A stretch of DNA of 64,000 bases from Telmatactis stephensoni (lineage: Eukaryota > Cnidaria > Anthozoa > Actiniaria > Isophelliidae): assembly GCA_029948255.1 (NCBI GenBank), contig JALIZF010001434.1:124001-188000 (forward strand). Direction: 5' to 3'. The notes under the pieces were generated by a model, which was given only the letters and a program-made list of their open reading frames with translations, was not told the DNA's origin and did no database searches. Below are positions 16,285 to 28,103 of this stretch, piece after piece; within the stretch, counting starts at the first letter, position 1, and every line of letters starts with the position of its first letter. Made by a program: the position numbers and the translations under genes.

Positions 16285-17183
16285 GTAAGTTCCTTCTAAC
16301 ACAATTGCACTTCATATTTCCGTGTAACCTATTATGTTCGCCCTCAAGTTTTGTTGCATTAATGCCAGTGGAAGTTTTGTCAAGTCGATCACCTGATATA
16401 CAGGGCATCTCAAAAGCTAATACCTCCGTTTTAATATGTCGAATTCTCAGCGGGATATATTTTATCTTTTGTCCACTATTTGTATAGGTAACAGCAAAAA
16501 GAAATATTCACAAGATAAAATAATCTGTTTTTACATCTTTCATTTTTCGGCTTTTGATTTGCTTCTAGGATTGTGAATCATCACTTCTTTAGTTTTAGCG
16601 GGAGAAAGCTCCCCGGGTCTGACCGCGCCATTTTCTTTTAGCTTTCTTGCAAAGAAAGAAAGCAATTGACAATTGAATGAAACTTTATTTTTCACATATA
16701 GGTATATCTGAAGTTGAAATATCACTTCTCTCAACTGCAGCCGAAATTTCTTAGGTTACAGATATATTATTGTGAAGAATTTCAGCAGCTCTTAGGTTAA
16801 AAATTGCAAATTTACTGGGCCTGTTTGCTTATAAAACATTCACTTTTTAAAGTATTTTCTCTTAGTTTTCTTGGCAGAAATTCTACGAGTCTAACTATAT
16901 AGATCTTTGAACAAGTAATTAGTGTAGTTACTAGTTATCTGAGTCAGTAAAAATAAATTGTAAGGAATGAGGCAGGAAACTCCGCCAAACTGCAAATCGC
17001 GAAAATGCAAAAATGTGCCTAATTAGTATTTGAAAGTAGCCTGTTTTACGAGAAAAATGGAAAAGGATAACATGCATGTAACTTTTAAGGTCATAAAGAC
17101 TAAGAACTGACTCAGTACTAGATTATACTTTGCATAATTGGCAAATTGATTTCGAGAGCACCTATTAGTATATATCTCAATGA

Positions 17184-17195
17184 GCTTCTTCTTCT

Positions 17196-17249
<54 letters not shown>

Positions 17250-17326
17250 TCTTCTTCTTCTTCTTCTTCTTCTTCTTCTTCTTCTTCTTCTCCCTCTTCT
17301 AGCTTCTTCTTTTTCTTCTTCTTCAA
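17184..17326 (+). repeat. (CTT)n(CTG)n(CTT)n microsatellite upstream of lectin copy 2
   Basis: CTT, then about fifteen CTG, then CTT units, 200 bp before the lectin start codon; positional counterpart of 11067-11187. Confidence 0.95.
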
Positions 17327-17524
17327 AACGGCGCAATGAAAAGTTAAAATTAATTAATTATTGATGAACAACCCTATAGGTCAAATTTAACACCCTTTAA
17401 AAAGATGCTGTAATTCCTCACTCATGGGAGGGTCCTCCTAAACAGAGGGACGTTGAAATTCGTTATAGTCAAACAAGAATAATTTATATTTCTATATTTT
17501 CAGTTTTCTGTTCATTTTGGTGCA

Positions 17525-18553
17525 ATGGGCTCATCCTTCTTGTGTGTAATTGCGTTCTTGCTCCTGATTGGCACTGGAGATGCGTGGGGTCCGATAAGTA
17601 AGTTTAATTGGTTTTGAACAAAAGTTTATAAGATGTTCAAACTATAAACTTGCCCTCGAAGCGCACGTTATTTTAGATTTGTAGTTATAGTCCGCACCTA
17701 CAAGTTCTCTTGGGACGGGGAAGGGAAAGGTGCCGAAGGGGAAAAGGAAACAGCCGTTGAGCTCTTGGCAGGATAGTGGTAATATAATTTTAACCTCGAT
17801 CAAGTTGGAGATGTTTGGATGTATGGAGGGGGATAATATATTCGCCGTGTTGCAAGCAATAAAGGGACAACTATGACATGGTTGGCCGAGTGGTGAGAAC
17901 ACTGCGGCCTTTCACCGCTGTGGTCCGGGTTCGAGTCTCGGCTCGGACATCGGATCATATGTAATATGTGAATTGAGTTTGTTTGATGTGTTGTTCTCTA
18001 CCATGCCACGAGGGTTTTTTCTCCGGGTTCTCCGGTTTTTCCTCCCTCAGCAAAAATCAACATGTGAGCTGAGAGTTGTATGCTTAAAACAGTCAATGTA
18101 GTGGTAGTGTGTGTGAGTGCCAGCAGAAGAATAGTGGATCTGCTGTAGAAAATTATTTATATTTATTTAACTATTTGTCAACTTGTTTCATGGGTAGAAC
18201 TTTATTCATACATGAGGTAATACCTTAATGATTGTCAATGCTACAACTCTTACGCGAAATGATTGATTTTAGGGACTCTCATACTCTGCGAGAACCACAG
18301 CGGTTCTATTCGATGTGCAGGCGGCAAGAAAATTCAAGTTCTCTATGCCAACTATGGTCGTACAACCGGTGGACATGTATGTCCCCATTCCGCCATAAGA
18401 AATACCAACTGCCACTCGGCTCTAGCGTCCAAACTCATTAAATGTGCGTGTAATGGCCAAAACTCCTGTCCATTGTACGCTAATTACAAGTTCTTTAACG
18501 ATCCGTGCTTTGGTACATACAAGTACATTGAAGTGAAATACAAGTGCATTTAA
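17525..18553 (+). CDS. Secreted single-domain SUEL / rhamnose-binding-type lectin, copy 2
   Basis: Tandem paralogue of the lectin at 11369. Exons 17525-17597 and 18273-18553 join in phase 1 to 117 aa. The signal peptide MGSSFLCVIAFLLLIGTGDA differs by only a few residues from copy 1. The SUEL domain keeps eight cysteines, ANYGR and DPCFGTYKYIEV. Divergence from copy 1 is concentrated around the middle loop (SALASKLIKCACNGQNSC against SHFAARIIKSACNQQHSC) and before DPC (KFFN against EVYG). The intron carries a tRNA-derived SINE (17876-18094) that copy 1 lacks, so the SINE arrived after duplication. The leader acceptor, 3' flank and polyadenylation signal (18633) are also duplicated. Confidence 0.9.
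17876..18094 (+). mobile_element. tRNA-derived SINE inside the intron of lectin copy 2
   Basis: CATGGTTGGCCGAGTGGTGA (A box) and CGGGTTCGAGTCTCGG (B box) head a body shared with 14970-15176, ending AAATCAACATGTGAG and GAGTTGTATGC. Absent from the intron of lectin copy 1. Confidence 0.88.
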
Positions 18554-18632
18554 TGCCCAGAAATCTAGAAGCACGAGCTAGATAAGTTCTATGCGTGCAA
18601 AAGGCATCTAAAATATTGATTGAAAAGCCTAG

Positions 18633-18638
18633 AATAAA
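18633..18638 (+). terminator. Polyadenylation signal AATAAA, lectin copy 2
   Basis: AATAAA lies 80 bp after the stop codon, in the duplicated 3' flank shared with copy 1. Confidence 0.6.
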
Positions 18639-18985
18639 GTAGTCTTGACGAGAGTAACGTTGTCTGTTTGTTTGATTTTAGCTCTTGATCTTTGTAGGGA
18701 ATCACTTTATATAACAAGCCAAGCTCTCATGTCACTGGGCTATTTTGTTAATTAGCTTTTTAAGAAAAATCTTTTTTCTTATATATATCAAAATCACCAA
18801 GTTTACCAAGAGTAGAGTTGCTAAGAATACAAGAAATATTTGATATTTCTTTTGCAGCTGGTATACATTGAAGTACATTGAGGTACTTTAGTACACACAC
18901 TCTGTAGCGGTGAAAATTAAGAATATTTTTGGTGCATTACCGGACGTTGTCTGTTGTGATTACGAAAACTACGACCAAGCTAGAC

Positions 18986-19050
18986 GCAAACAAACAAACA
19001 AACAAACAAACAAACAAACAAACAAACAAACAAGCAAACAAACAAACAAA
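18986..19050 (+). repeat. (CAAA)n microsatellite
   Basis: CAAA tetranucleotide tract with one CAAG variant, followed by a degenerate tail. Confidence 0.95.
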
Positions 19051-19072
19051 TTATTAAACAAACAAACTTAAC

Positions 19073-19250
19073 AAATTGAAGATGGTTTTGAGTTGTCTGT
19101 CCTCTTATTGACACACTCTTGACGTCATAAAATGTTCAAAACTCAAGTGGAATCATGAGCGCAGCGAGTGGTTTCACTGCAAAGTTTTGAACATTTTATG
19201 GCGTCAAGAGTGTGTCAACAAGAGGACAAACAACAAAAAAACCATCTTCA
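19073..19250. mobile_element. Fold-back element, about 175 bp
   Basis: AATTGAAGATGGTTTT, GTCCTCTTATTGACACACTC and ATAAAATGTTCAAAAC at the left pair with GTTTTGAACATTTTAT, GAGTGTGTCAACAAGAGGAC and AAAACCATCTTCAATT at the right. A partial relative (GTCCTCTTATTGACACACTC) lies at about 19352. Confidence 0.85.
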
Positions 19251-19542
19251 ATTCGTTTTTTACAACAATTACTTGAGATAAAAGTTAAAAAATCCTTTTC
19301 AAACAGGGCAACAGAACGAGCGCGCGCGCTGAAACGCGTCAGCAGTGTGTCTGTCCTCTTATTGACACACTCTAATCAACCAATCAGATCGCGAGATTAG
19401 TATCAAGTGTTGTAAAAAATCGATTAACAAACAAATAAATAAACAAGCAAATGATTAAAAAAACATGCAATTAAACAAACAAACAAAAACAAACAAAACA
19501 AAACAAAACAAAAACACAAAACAAAGACAGAAAAAAAAACCA

Positions 19543-19543
<1 letters not shown>

Positions 19544-19614
<71 letters not shown>
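19544..19614 (+). repeat. (TC)n microsatellite
   Basis: About 35 TC units without interruption. Confidence 0.97.
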
Positions 19615-19616
<2 letters not shown>

Positions 19617-19947
19617 CATTTTGATTGGTCTTTCTGCATTCAAAAAAGAAAAGTGCACGACAGAGCTAGGCATAGCCTGCGTACCAACCTGTGGACCTAA
19701 AAATGTCCACCAAAGATGAGCCGAACATTTGACAATGACAAGTTTTGGATCGAGTTCTACTTCTGTAAAGAATATATTTTCTGCAACCTTGCGCGCAACA
19801 TTGCAGGGTTGGACGCAACGAGCTAGGCATAGCCTGCGTACCAACCTGCTCTATGTATGTTAATTGTTGGAATGATTTACCTGATAATAATTCAAATTAA
19901 AGCTGCAGATATTGCTATGTATCGCTCATTTTTGCTATCAAATAAAA

Positions 19948-20105
19948 TATATTTGAGATATAACGCGCGCGCTGATTGGCTGGCTATCATTTTATAAAAG
20001 TGCTTTTATAAAATGTTTTTGACGTTTCTGTGCAATATAAAACGATCGCTTTTGTCTCTGTAGTGTGATATAAACACTGATCTGGAAGATGTAGAGCGCT
20101 CGATG
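19948..20105 (+). repeat. GATTGGCTGGCTA-family repeat copy
   Basis: Carries GAGATATAACGCGCGCGCTG, GATTGGCTGGCTA, GTGATATAAACACT and GAAGATGTAGAGC in the same order as the copy near 716. Confidence 0.55.
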
Positions 20106-20904
20106 ATGTCTATCAGTTGTAGGAAATAAGGTTCTGTCTCTTTGGTGACCTTCCATGCCTGGGGATACTCCCCTATATAAGCTTTATAGGACCATATAGG
20201 TATGTACGACCCAAAGGGGTATAGTTTTCTACGTTTGGGTCAAAAATAGGATATATACAAATTATATCCATTCATTGTCATGACCAGTCTCGTCAGACTA
20301 AAGAGTATGCAAGAAAAAAACTACCATTTTGCATGGTTTGAAACATGGTATATTGGAAGATAAAATCGCACGGCTTTTAGTCTGAATTATTGTAGGAAAA
20401 ATTCAAATTTTCTGGTGTCCCTGGGCGGGCCTTCAATCCTCGCACGGATCAGCTATACCATTCTGGTTTTCAAATCAAATTTCAAGCAAAACAATTCGTT
20501 TGACTGCATGTTTATTGTATGCAACTTAGCTATGTTTGTATGTTTTAATGCTATCATGCGGTTTCATAAAACAGCTGTTTCCGGTAAACAGTTGACAATC
20601 TGACTAGTTAGCCATGCATCCATTATTTTCCACCTGCAAAAAGGCAGAATATCATTAGTACGGACAGATCAGTTTAAAAATATTATAAATAAAAACTTTT
20701 AGAGTCTAATTATTAATCAGTGGAAAATCTGAGTCACGGAACGAAAAAATGGAGTTTAAGCCTCCTCGTGACATTTCGATGCTTTCTGCGTTCACACTAA
20801 AACGATCAAAAACTTTGTCGACCTAAAAAATGTCCACCAAAGATGAGCCGGACATTTGACAATGAAGCCCATATCGGACGGTGCAGCCGGAATGTGCCTA
20901 AGGT

Positions 20905-21113
20905 TTCATGATTAGACTGCGAGTAATCCCACTTTTCCCGCAATGGGGACGAGTTAAGGAGGGGAGAAGGGAGAGGAAAAGTAGGGACCCTACTTTAATT
21001 TCTACTCCCTTCTTCCCTCCTTAACTCGTCCCCATTGCCGCTCGTCCGTGTGTAGTTCTAAAAACTCGTCTTTACTGAATCTGGAGGAAAAGTGGGACTG
21101 CTCGCAGTCTATT
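20905..21113. mobile_element. Fold-back element, about 205 bp, just downstream of the diverged VMO-I gene
   Basis: GACTGCGAG and TCCCACTTTTCC pair with GGAAAAGTGGGACTGC and CTCGCAGTC. Inside, AATGGGGACGAGTTAAGGAG pairs with CTCCTTAACTCGTCCCCATT. It ends only 20 bp from the stop codon of the minus-strand VMO-I gene, so that gene's 3' UTR probably runs through it. Confidence 0.85.
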
Positions 21114-21132
21114 GCATGATAACAATCATCAC

Positions 21133-23035
21133 CTAGAACTCACCTCCAGGAGGTCCAAGGGGTACAGGAGGCGCAGCAGGTCCCCGAAGAGGCCAAGAAG
21201 GTATAACGTCATAAGGAGTTTTGCAACAATAGAATTTAACTTCGTGAAGAGCAGTGGTTTTATCAACCTTTGTTTGGATGCCACAAATAGCTGACTTATC
21301 AGGACAGCGTTCAGGACGAGTCCAATATCTAAACCAGCGCAAATAAATAATTTCGACACTCTTTTGAGTGTTAGGGTAGCAGCCAAAGCCTAAAGCATTC
21401 ACTGGAGAAAAGAAAACGCGTAGTACAGTTCAACCACTGTTTAATAATTAAGGGACCATCCTCGGGGATTTGGATGTGAGTGTTGATAGAGGTTGGCCAC
21501 TTGTAGGGGTTACATATACAGTATAAATCATTACATTGTACACTTCAACTTAACGACCGTTTCCTTACCACAGGAAGCCCATGTGGTGTAATTATTTACA
21601 ACCATGTCTAAAATTGCTAAATCTTTTTCCTTGTGGTATTTATACTGTATTGTTCTCAGTGTACTTCTGATATGATGCTGTGAATATGACAGACGCGTGA
21701 CAGCCGAAAGAGTATACGTAGTTTCGGCGAAACATTTCTGTATAAATCTTGTAAACAAATCTTTGTAAAAAGCTTGTAAAAAATACAACTATGCCGTCGC
21801 CAACCGACGAAAAACTCACAAAATTTATAGGTGCATGGTTAGAAATAGACTGCACGAGCGTCAGATACTTCCATCAAGCCAGGGCTTCCAACCTCCTAAA
21901 TGCTGTACTTTTGAAATGCATGGCCAGCATTTCCAATAACATCCCTGCATGTGACGCATAGAAACAAAATATATCGTTCATAGTTATGCTATGTAAACTC
22001 ACCGGATGAATACTTCCTTGAAGACTTCATCCAAACTCTGGCGAGAAAATTTTCTTTAGGGCAATGCTGTGAAGACGTCCAATCTCCTAAATGCTGTACT
22101 TTTGAAGTGATGTTATGGCCAGTATTTCCACTAACATCCCTGCATGTGACGAGTCCAATTTCCATTAACTAGAGTCCGCTGAGCTTCTTGACAAAAGGCG
22201 CATTTATAAGCCAGTTCAGTGTTTAAGAATCGTTTTCAGTGCGCATGCGTGCGATTTTATCCCGAACTTCTTACCTTTTTTAAAACCTTCTTTTGTTTTT
22301 AATCAAATAAAAGAAGGTGAGACATTCGTGATAGAATCGCATGCGCATTAGAAACGATTCTTAAACTCTGAACTGGCTTACATATACAAGGTTATAACAT
22401 GTATAATTAGCCTCTTTTTCAAGCAAGGCCAATGAAATAAAAATTGATTTCTGTATTGTTCTTAGTCAAAATGTTTTGCTTTTCTCGCTGTTATTTTCAT
22501 ATAATCTTCCTTGACTCGAGGCTAACCCTGCGCCAGTGCGTCTGTTGTCCAATTTTACAGTGATATGAACAAATTCGAAAAAAGCATTGGCATGGTATTT
22601 TTTGACCTTGACTTTTGTTTTGCCTTTAATTTTTGGAAGACTTTCAACGTGCAAACAATATTTTTAAAGCTGCAAACTTGATTACTTTTTATTATTTTAA
22701 GGAAGATCCGGAAGTTAAAGTACCTAGATCATAAAATTGATGACGACGAAGTTACTAGCGTAACGTTAGCTGGTATGCGTACAGAATAGGTCTATTACCT
22801 ACCTGCAGTAAAGGCGAATTCCACCGATGACATATCTACCATGAACTTTTAACTGGAAACCGTAAGCGTAGTTTTTCTTTGGGCACCATTCAACGGGACC
22901 CCAAAGCCCCTCGCCTGGATATGTTGATCCAGGAGAAATTGTTGTCACATAATCATCTCTTTTCTCTTCTAAGTCTGCTTGTGTGGTCTCGACATTCGCA
23001 TACAGGAACAACAATGCAAATATGAACATAATCAT
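21133..23035 (-). CDS. Secreted VMO-I-like (vitelline membrane outer layer protein I) protein, diverged copy
   Basis: Three coding exons on the minus strand, 23035-22803, 22139-22003 and 21401-21133, join in frame to 212 aa. Residues 1-20 are a signal peptide (MIMFIFALLFLYANVETTQA). Each exon carries one of the three VMO-I repeats that build the family's three-fold beta-prism: WGPVEWCPKKNYAYGFQLKV, then GDWTSSQHCPKENFLARVWM, then RYWTRPERCPDKSAICGIQT ending in YCC. Exon boundaries and phases match the gene at 28104-30154. Odd points: the usual DDTALNGI turn is lost in repeat 1 (HGRYVIGGIRLYC), repeat 2 is short, and a Pro/Gly-rich tail (PLRGPAAPPVPLGPPGGEF) follows. An acceptor directly before the ATG implies a leader intron; a leader exon with its donor at 24346 is possible but weak. 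VMO-I proteins are egg-coat or mucus components in vertebrates; the function here is unknown. Confidence 0.85.
21873..21960 (-). pseudogene. Decayed duplicate of the middle VMO-I exon
   Basis: On the minus strand this repeats the 5' half of the exon at 22139-22003, including its splice acceptor: CATGCAGGGATGTTA, then GGAAAT-CTGGCCAT, AAAGTACAGCATTTAGGAG. A few bases are missing after GGCCAT, which shifts the frame into a TAG stop, and the second half with the CP motif and the donor is absent. It lies inside the intron between exons 2 and 3 of the same gene. Confidence 0.8.
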
Positions 23036-23157
23036 CCGAACGGAAAACTGAAATTAAAGTGATCCTTATTAGCTCAATGTTGCAATTTGAGTGCCGCAAG
23101 GTGATCTGACAATCGTACTAGCTCGATAAAGTGATCAGAAAATCATTAATGAGCAGA

Positions 23158-23224
23158 CAGACAGACTTTCTGTCTGTCTGACTGTCTGTCTGTCTGTCTG
23201 TCTGTCTATCTGTCTGACCGTCTG
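23158..23224 (+). repeat. (GTCT)n microsatellite
   Basis: GTCT tetranucleotide tract with a few substitutions. Confidence 0.95.
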
Positions 23225-23304
23225 TTCGTTAAGCCACGTGACCTATAGGCCTGTTGATATTGGCTGTTTAGAGGTACAGTCATTGATTTATATTCAATAT
23301 TGCT

Positions 23305-23455
23305 ACTTTTGAGGGACTTATTTCAAAGTGCGTCAGCTTTTTATTTCAAAGTGCGTCGATTTTAATCTCAAATTGCGACAGTTATTTTAAAGTGCGTTAA
23401 GTTTTGCCAAAATATATTTCAAAGTGCGTCAAAATTATTTCAAAGCGGAGATGCA
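23305..23455 (+). repeat. Cluster of TTTCAAAGTGCGTC words
   Basis: At least five near-copies (TTATTTCAAAGTGCGTC and variants) are spaced 15-35 bp apart, 270 bp upstream of the minus-strand VMO-I start. The reverse complement (CGCACTTTGAAAT) occurs in a similar cluster at 11620-11700 in the lectin copy 1 intron. Confidence 0.7.
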
Positions 23456-25563
23456 ACAGCATTTTCATGGTTTGTAATCAGGAGATGGAAGAAATCATTT
23501 CTCTCATGATTCGTGACAACTAATTTATGTGACGTGAGGAAAGCCAAATTGATTCGTAATTAGACTGTCTTGGTCCACGTGATTTTAACCTTTAATTCCG
23601 TGAATTATCGAACCGTGTCATGGACCGCCTCCCAGGCCTCCCTCTCATACCTCAGAGGTGATCGAGAAATTTTTGCCTTGAAAAACATGGAATTTTTGAA
23701 ATTATAAAAAATGTTGAAGTTTTACTGAAATGGTAAAGAAAATGTATGTACTGTGTGATACTATGATAGCTTTAAGTGAAGGATTTTACAGAGAATCAAT
23801 GTCCCTACTTTTCATCTTATTTTTGCATGTCTTTCTTTTTTCTATTTTGTAACAAACTAGGGAAAGGACAGTGAAGAAAAAATGAAAAAAAAGTCAGTAA
23901 GAAGAACAGTAAATAAATGGATAAAAGGAAGGGAAAAAGAAAGAAGGAAGGAAGAATTAACATGGAAGGAAAAATCAAAAGAAAGGAAAGAAAGGAGAAA
24001 TTAAACGAAAGAAAAGTAGTAGAAGGGAATAAGTTAAGTAAAAAGTAAGAAAGAAAACAAAATAATGCTGGAGAATTTTTATTTCACTCCATTTAGATCT
24101 CATGGCCGTTTTATAAATGTTAAAAATGTCGTGATTTCCTAATATCCAATCAAGATTTCAAAAATGAAGTACGGAGGTAATCAATTGCATTGAAATCTTA
24201 CTAGCAAACTACAGTCGAGAAAATAAATATCGTATATAGTTTATAGCGTAAAGAGAGCATTACTGATGCTATCTTAAAAGTCTCTGTTACTGAGAAGAAT
24301 GGGTAATCAAAGTTAATGTTAGTCCACACTACTGACGTAAACTTACCATATTTACGATAAAACGTCTCTGCTTCGTTTCTTTTTCGTTCCACTTCTTTGC
24401 ACTAAAATGACTGTCTTCATTAGATTTTGCACCTTCTGGAATTCCGATAATTTCATTAATTCAGAGTGAAATATTTATGAATTTAATTAGGTGGAGTTCT
24501 CACACTAAATTCATAGGTTGGACTAGTTTGACTAGTTGGACTAGATTTTTAATTGAATTAGTTATTATTAATTGATCAGTCAGAAAAAGTTTCATGATCA
24601 TTGCAGTCTGAACACTGACTGCGCAAATAGCTCCCACAGGCGTCTTAAGGCAGCTTTGCGATTGCGGTCTTCATTATTAAACGGGCTACGAGTTTGAATC
24701 CAGGTGGATTCTTGTAAATTCTCTACTTTCTCAATATTCGAATAAATAAATCAATTTTTCAATATTGATTTCATTATGCTTATTCATTACTTTTGTTTTT
24801 GTTTTAATGTTTTAAGATGTTTGGATTTATATTATTTCGATTTTTTCTTCGCTATAAACCCTATCGTGTCCGTACTATAGAGGTGTACGTCTTATGAAGG
24901 TATCATTTATTAGGGAATGTATGGAGATTCCATCTGTCAGGACATAAAAACCTGCTGTTTAGAGAGGTCTCCGTATTTTGGAATTTTCCATAAGGAGAAA
25001 CTTCTACTGAAAATTAAATTTGGGGTTTATAGGGACTACACGTTCACCAGTTGAGTTCTACTTCTGTAATTAAAATATATTTTCTGCAATCTTGCGCGCA
25101 ACAAAGTTGCAGGGATGAACACAACGAACAATTGTGTTACATGTGATGTTGCAGGAAATGTTGCATTTTGGTTTCAGTAATAATCAAACCTGGGATCGCG
25201 CGCCCACTGAGTGTGGAGAGCAGAGTTCCATCAACTACATAGACCATCTTTGCAGTCTTACAAACATTAATTTAGCAATGTAGAACGCGCGCGCATGCTC
25301 TGTAGTATTGTGATATGAACGCGGTAGGAGATGTAGAGTACAAGAAAAGCAAAGCTTTAGAATATTCAGGCAATATATATAAAATGCGCGGGATACAAAA
25401 CAGTGCTGGACTACCTGCAGAGCAAATTTCAAACGGAGTGCTGGGGTAAAAGAAAAGTGATAGTTGATAAAGTGAAGGCATAAATCCCCAAAACATGTAT
25501 AATGACTAGCAAGGTAAGCTTTATTGTTAACCTATAATGATAAATAAGTAATATAATGCACTG

Positions 25564-25704
25564 ATCAGCCTGTCTTCAGGCTTTCTCTGGGGAGAGGGAG
25601 AGGGAAGAATGGAGAGCCCTCACGGAAAAACTGACTACCCATTAATTCCCCTCCCCTCCCCTCATCTCCCTTCCCCTCCCCAGAGAGACTTGACAGGCTC
25701 AGAT
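25564..25704. repeat. Inverted-repeat sequence, about 140 bp
   Basis: ATCAGCCTGTC and CTCTGGGGAG at the left pair with CTCCCCAGAGAG and GACAGGCTCAGAT at the right. Confidence 0.65.
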
Positions 25705-26444
25705 AAGGAATGTTAACAATTCGTTTGTTCTTTGAATCATTTGTTGTTGTTTTTTTTTGAAAGAGAACTTAAGATTCGACTACTGTTTTATGTGCTCTAC
25801 CTCGTTGTCGTCAAACTTTTAATTCAAACACAAAAAATTAAAACGAAATTTTACCACATTACATTTCTTCGTTATTTTCTTCTCTAAAAGTAATACCTGA
25901 CCCTCCTCCTCCCAAAAAAGAAAGAAAAACCAATGCAGTGCAACTTGCCAAAGCATGAAACTTGTGTGTTTTCAAACAAAATTTTGTCCAACAGGTGTTT
26001 GGTTTGGACGCGACATTATCGCGGCATTTTGAATACGAATTTTAATGATTTATCAGTCTGATTGTGTCGAGAAGCTCAACTCCTTGAGCTATACTATTAG
26101 CAAACACAATGAAGAGACATCAGTCACGACAACCGAATAAATAATAACATAACCGAACAAGGTGAAGTACTAATTCTTTGGCACTCACGCGTTTTGATAT
26201 TACCTACAGTAGCAGCTTTCACTGAGATTCTAGCTTTTGGGGTTTTTAAATCGCTTTCGCATGAAAGAGCCGTTAATAAATTAAAACAAAAGGGTACCTT
26301 ACCACTGCTCTTTTGTTCAGTTACCTAGCAGTTTCGGCCCAGAAAACAAAATTTTATTCCTAAGTAGAGTTTCGCCACCATTTAAACAGGCTCCAAGTGG
26401 CGATCTCTTCAGATTCTTAAATTCAGTGCACTTTGTCTTCTGTT

Positions 26445-26864
26445 AAGGTACGGTAATACGAGCAACAAAATCACTGCTGCGAAACGAGTTGAAGAGCGAT
26501 GCTGCGCGTTTTTCCACCCGAAAACAAACTTGTCTCGCAACAAAATAGTTTGCTGCAAGTTGAGTGAATCCTGACTTGTGATTGGATCAATCGCGAACAC
26601 GAAGGAAGCCATTTCGCAGTTGCGAGACAAGTTGACTTTGGGGTGGTAATACGCGCAGCATCATGAAATTTTGTTGCAAAAAGTTGAGCGACTGTCTACT
26701 TGCTGCAACAGACTTTTTCAACTTGCAGCAAACTATTTTGTTGCGAGGCAAGATTGTTTTCGGGTGGAAAAACGCGCAGCATCGCTCTTCAATGCAACTA
26801 CTCGATTCGCAACGATGTTGCGAGACAAGTTGAGTGATTTTGTTGTTCGTATTACCGTACCTTT
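26445..26864. mobile_element. MITE with AAGGTACGGTAATACGAG ends, about 420 bp
   Basis: Left end TTAAGGTACGGTAATACGAG with CAACAAAATCACT; right end AGTGATTTTGTTGTTCGTAT with TACCGTACCTTTA. The interior has repeated GTTGCGAGACAAGTTG and AACGCGCAGCATC words in both orientations. A shorter relative is at 30365-30506. Confidence 0.85.
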
Positions 26865-27478
26865 AGGGAATGGCTATGAACACTATGCTATGATATAGGT
26901 TTACAAACTTTTCTTCATATCCGTTTTCATTTGAATTTTCATATCTCGTAACCCAGGGTAATGATAATGTACTAATATATACTGATAATAATAGGACATG
27001 GATCATTAAAATCGTTTCTGGCAGGAGCCTTGGCTATAATTGATCGTTACGTTAAAATGACTTCTACTCTGTCTCAACTACTATACTAAATAGTGTTGAA
27101 TTCAAGAAAAATTATACCTATTTGCACTGGCTGTTTCTTCAGCCGGGAGGAAGTTGAAGTGTTTAGCAAACTAGTAGAGTAGTAAACAGTTTTCCGTAGC
27201 CAATGGTCGAGCTAGACACCTGGAATTTAATTAACAGTTTGTGCGACACTTTTATAAATTCAAAATGCACCGATCTGTTCTAGAACATGATTTTTCGTGT
27301 TTCCAAAGGGTATTTGATTATCGATTTAACTTTACGGGCAGTGAATAGTTGAAGACATTACACCTGACATTACATCAAGATCAACTGTGGTACCTCCGAG
27401 CGCAAGTTCTTCTTCTTGTTTCAGTACTAAAATTTAAAGCTAGCGAAAAAAGGCAAGTCTCTTAGTAGATGATGTAAA

Positions 27479-27939
27479 TTAAGAGTGGATTTTTTTCCAT
27501 GACCAGCAGTAATGACGAATAGCGCAAAAAACTAGACCTTCGTGCGAGTTTTAATCTAAATTTCCGTTCTGGATTAACACTCAAATCCTTTTTCTACCGG
27601 TTAAAAACTGATGTACCAAGATAAAATAACTGTTTACTGAAAACGGTTTTTTGAATTGTACAAAGACTTTGTCTTGAAGTTGTGTTGGGATTAAGCTTTT
27701 TCAAGCTTAATATAGAGAAAACATTTTTCAAATGAGCAAATGAAGGCCTAAACCTCATTTTCGATCCAAATTTTTGCTTTGGATTAAGTAAACACTTTGA
27801 TTCAACTTCCATCGACCAAAACTACTTACAAACAACTTAAACTTTCTGACGGAAATGATTTTAGTTTTGTACAACAGGTATTCGGCAACTCAGGAGGTTT
27901 TGTGGGCCACTGCTCGAACTTGAAAAAATCCCCTCTTAA
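27479..27939. mobile_element. TTAA-flanked element, copy A (upstream of the VMO-I gene at 28104)
   Basis: TTAAGAGTGGATTTTTTTC at the left, GAAAAAATCCCCTCTTAA at the right. The interior aligns over its whole length with 31156-31589 (GATTAACACTCAAATCC, GTGTTGGGATTAAGC, GAAGGCCTAAACCTCATTTT). Confidence 0.85.
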
Positions 27940-28103
27940 ATCAAAATAGTTTAAAATATCCTAAAATAATGAAACTAAACCCAACTCCGTTGGTGAAAGC
28001 TTTGCATTTTTAAATATGATACTGTTGATCGCGTTCTTCAGAGTAGATAGCAGTAGTAAATGGATATCGTTTTTGTATTTCCATATTCCAGTTTTTTTGC
28101 CCC

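Larger units (their letters stand above)
18554..21132. other. Intergenic region after lectin copy 2
   Basis: No gene. Holds microsatellites, fold-backs and short direct repeats. The phrase GCATAGCCTGCGTACCAACC occurs at about 19669 and 19829, and TGTCCACCAAAGATGAGCCG at about 19704 and 20829. Confidence 0.6.
23036..28103. other. 5-kb region between the two divergent VMO-I-like genes
   Basis: Shared upstream region with no further gene seen. It contains a GTCT tract, a cluster of TTTCAAAGTGCGTC words (23310-23450), an A/G-rich stretch (23860-24060), an inverted-repeat sequence (25564-25704), a TTAA MITE (26445-26864) and another TTAA element (27479-27939). GTCCAACAGGTGTTTGG at about 25986 also occurs at about 15308 upstream of lectin copy 2. 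Confidence 0.6.
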
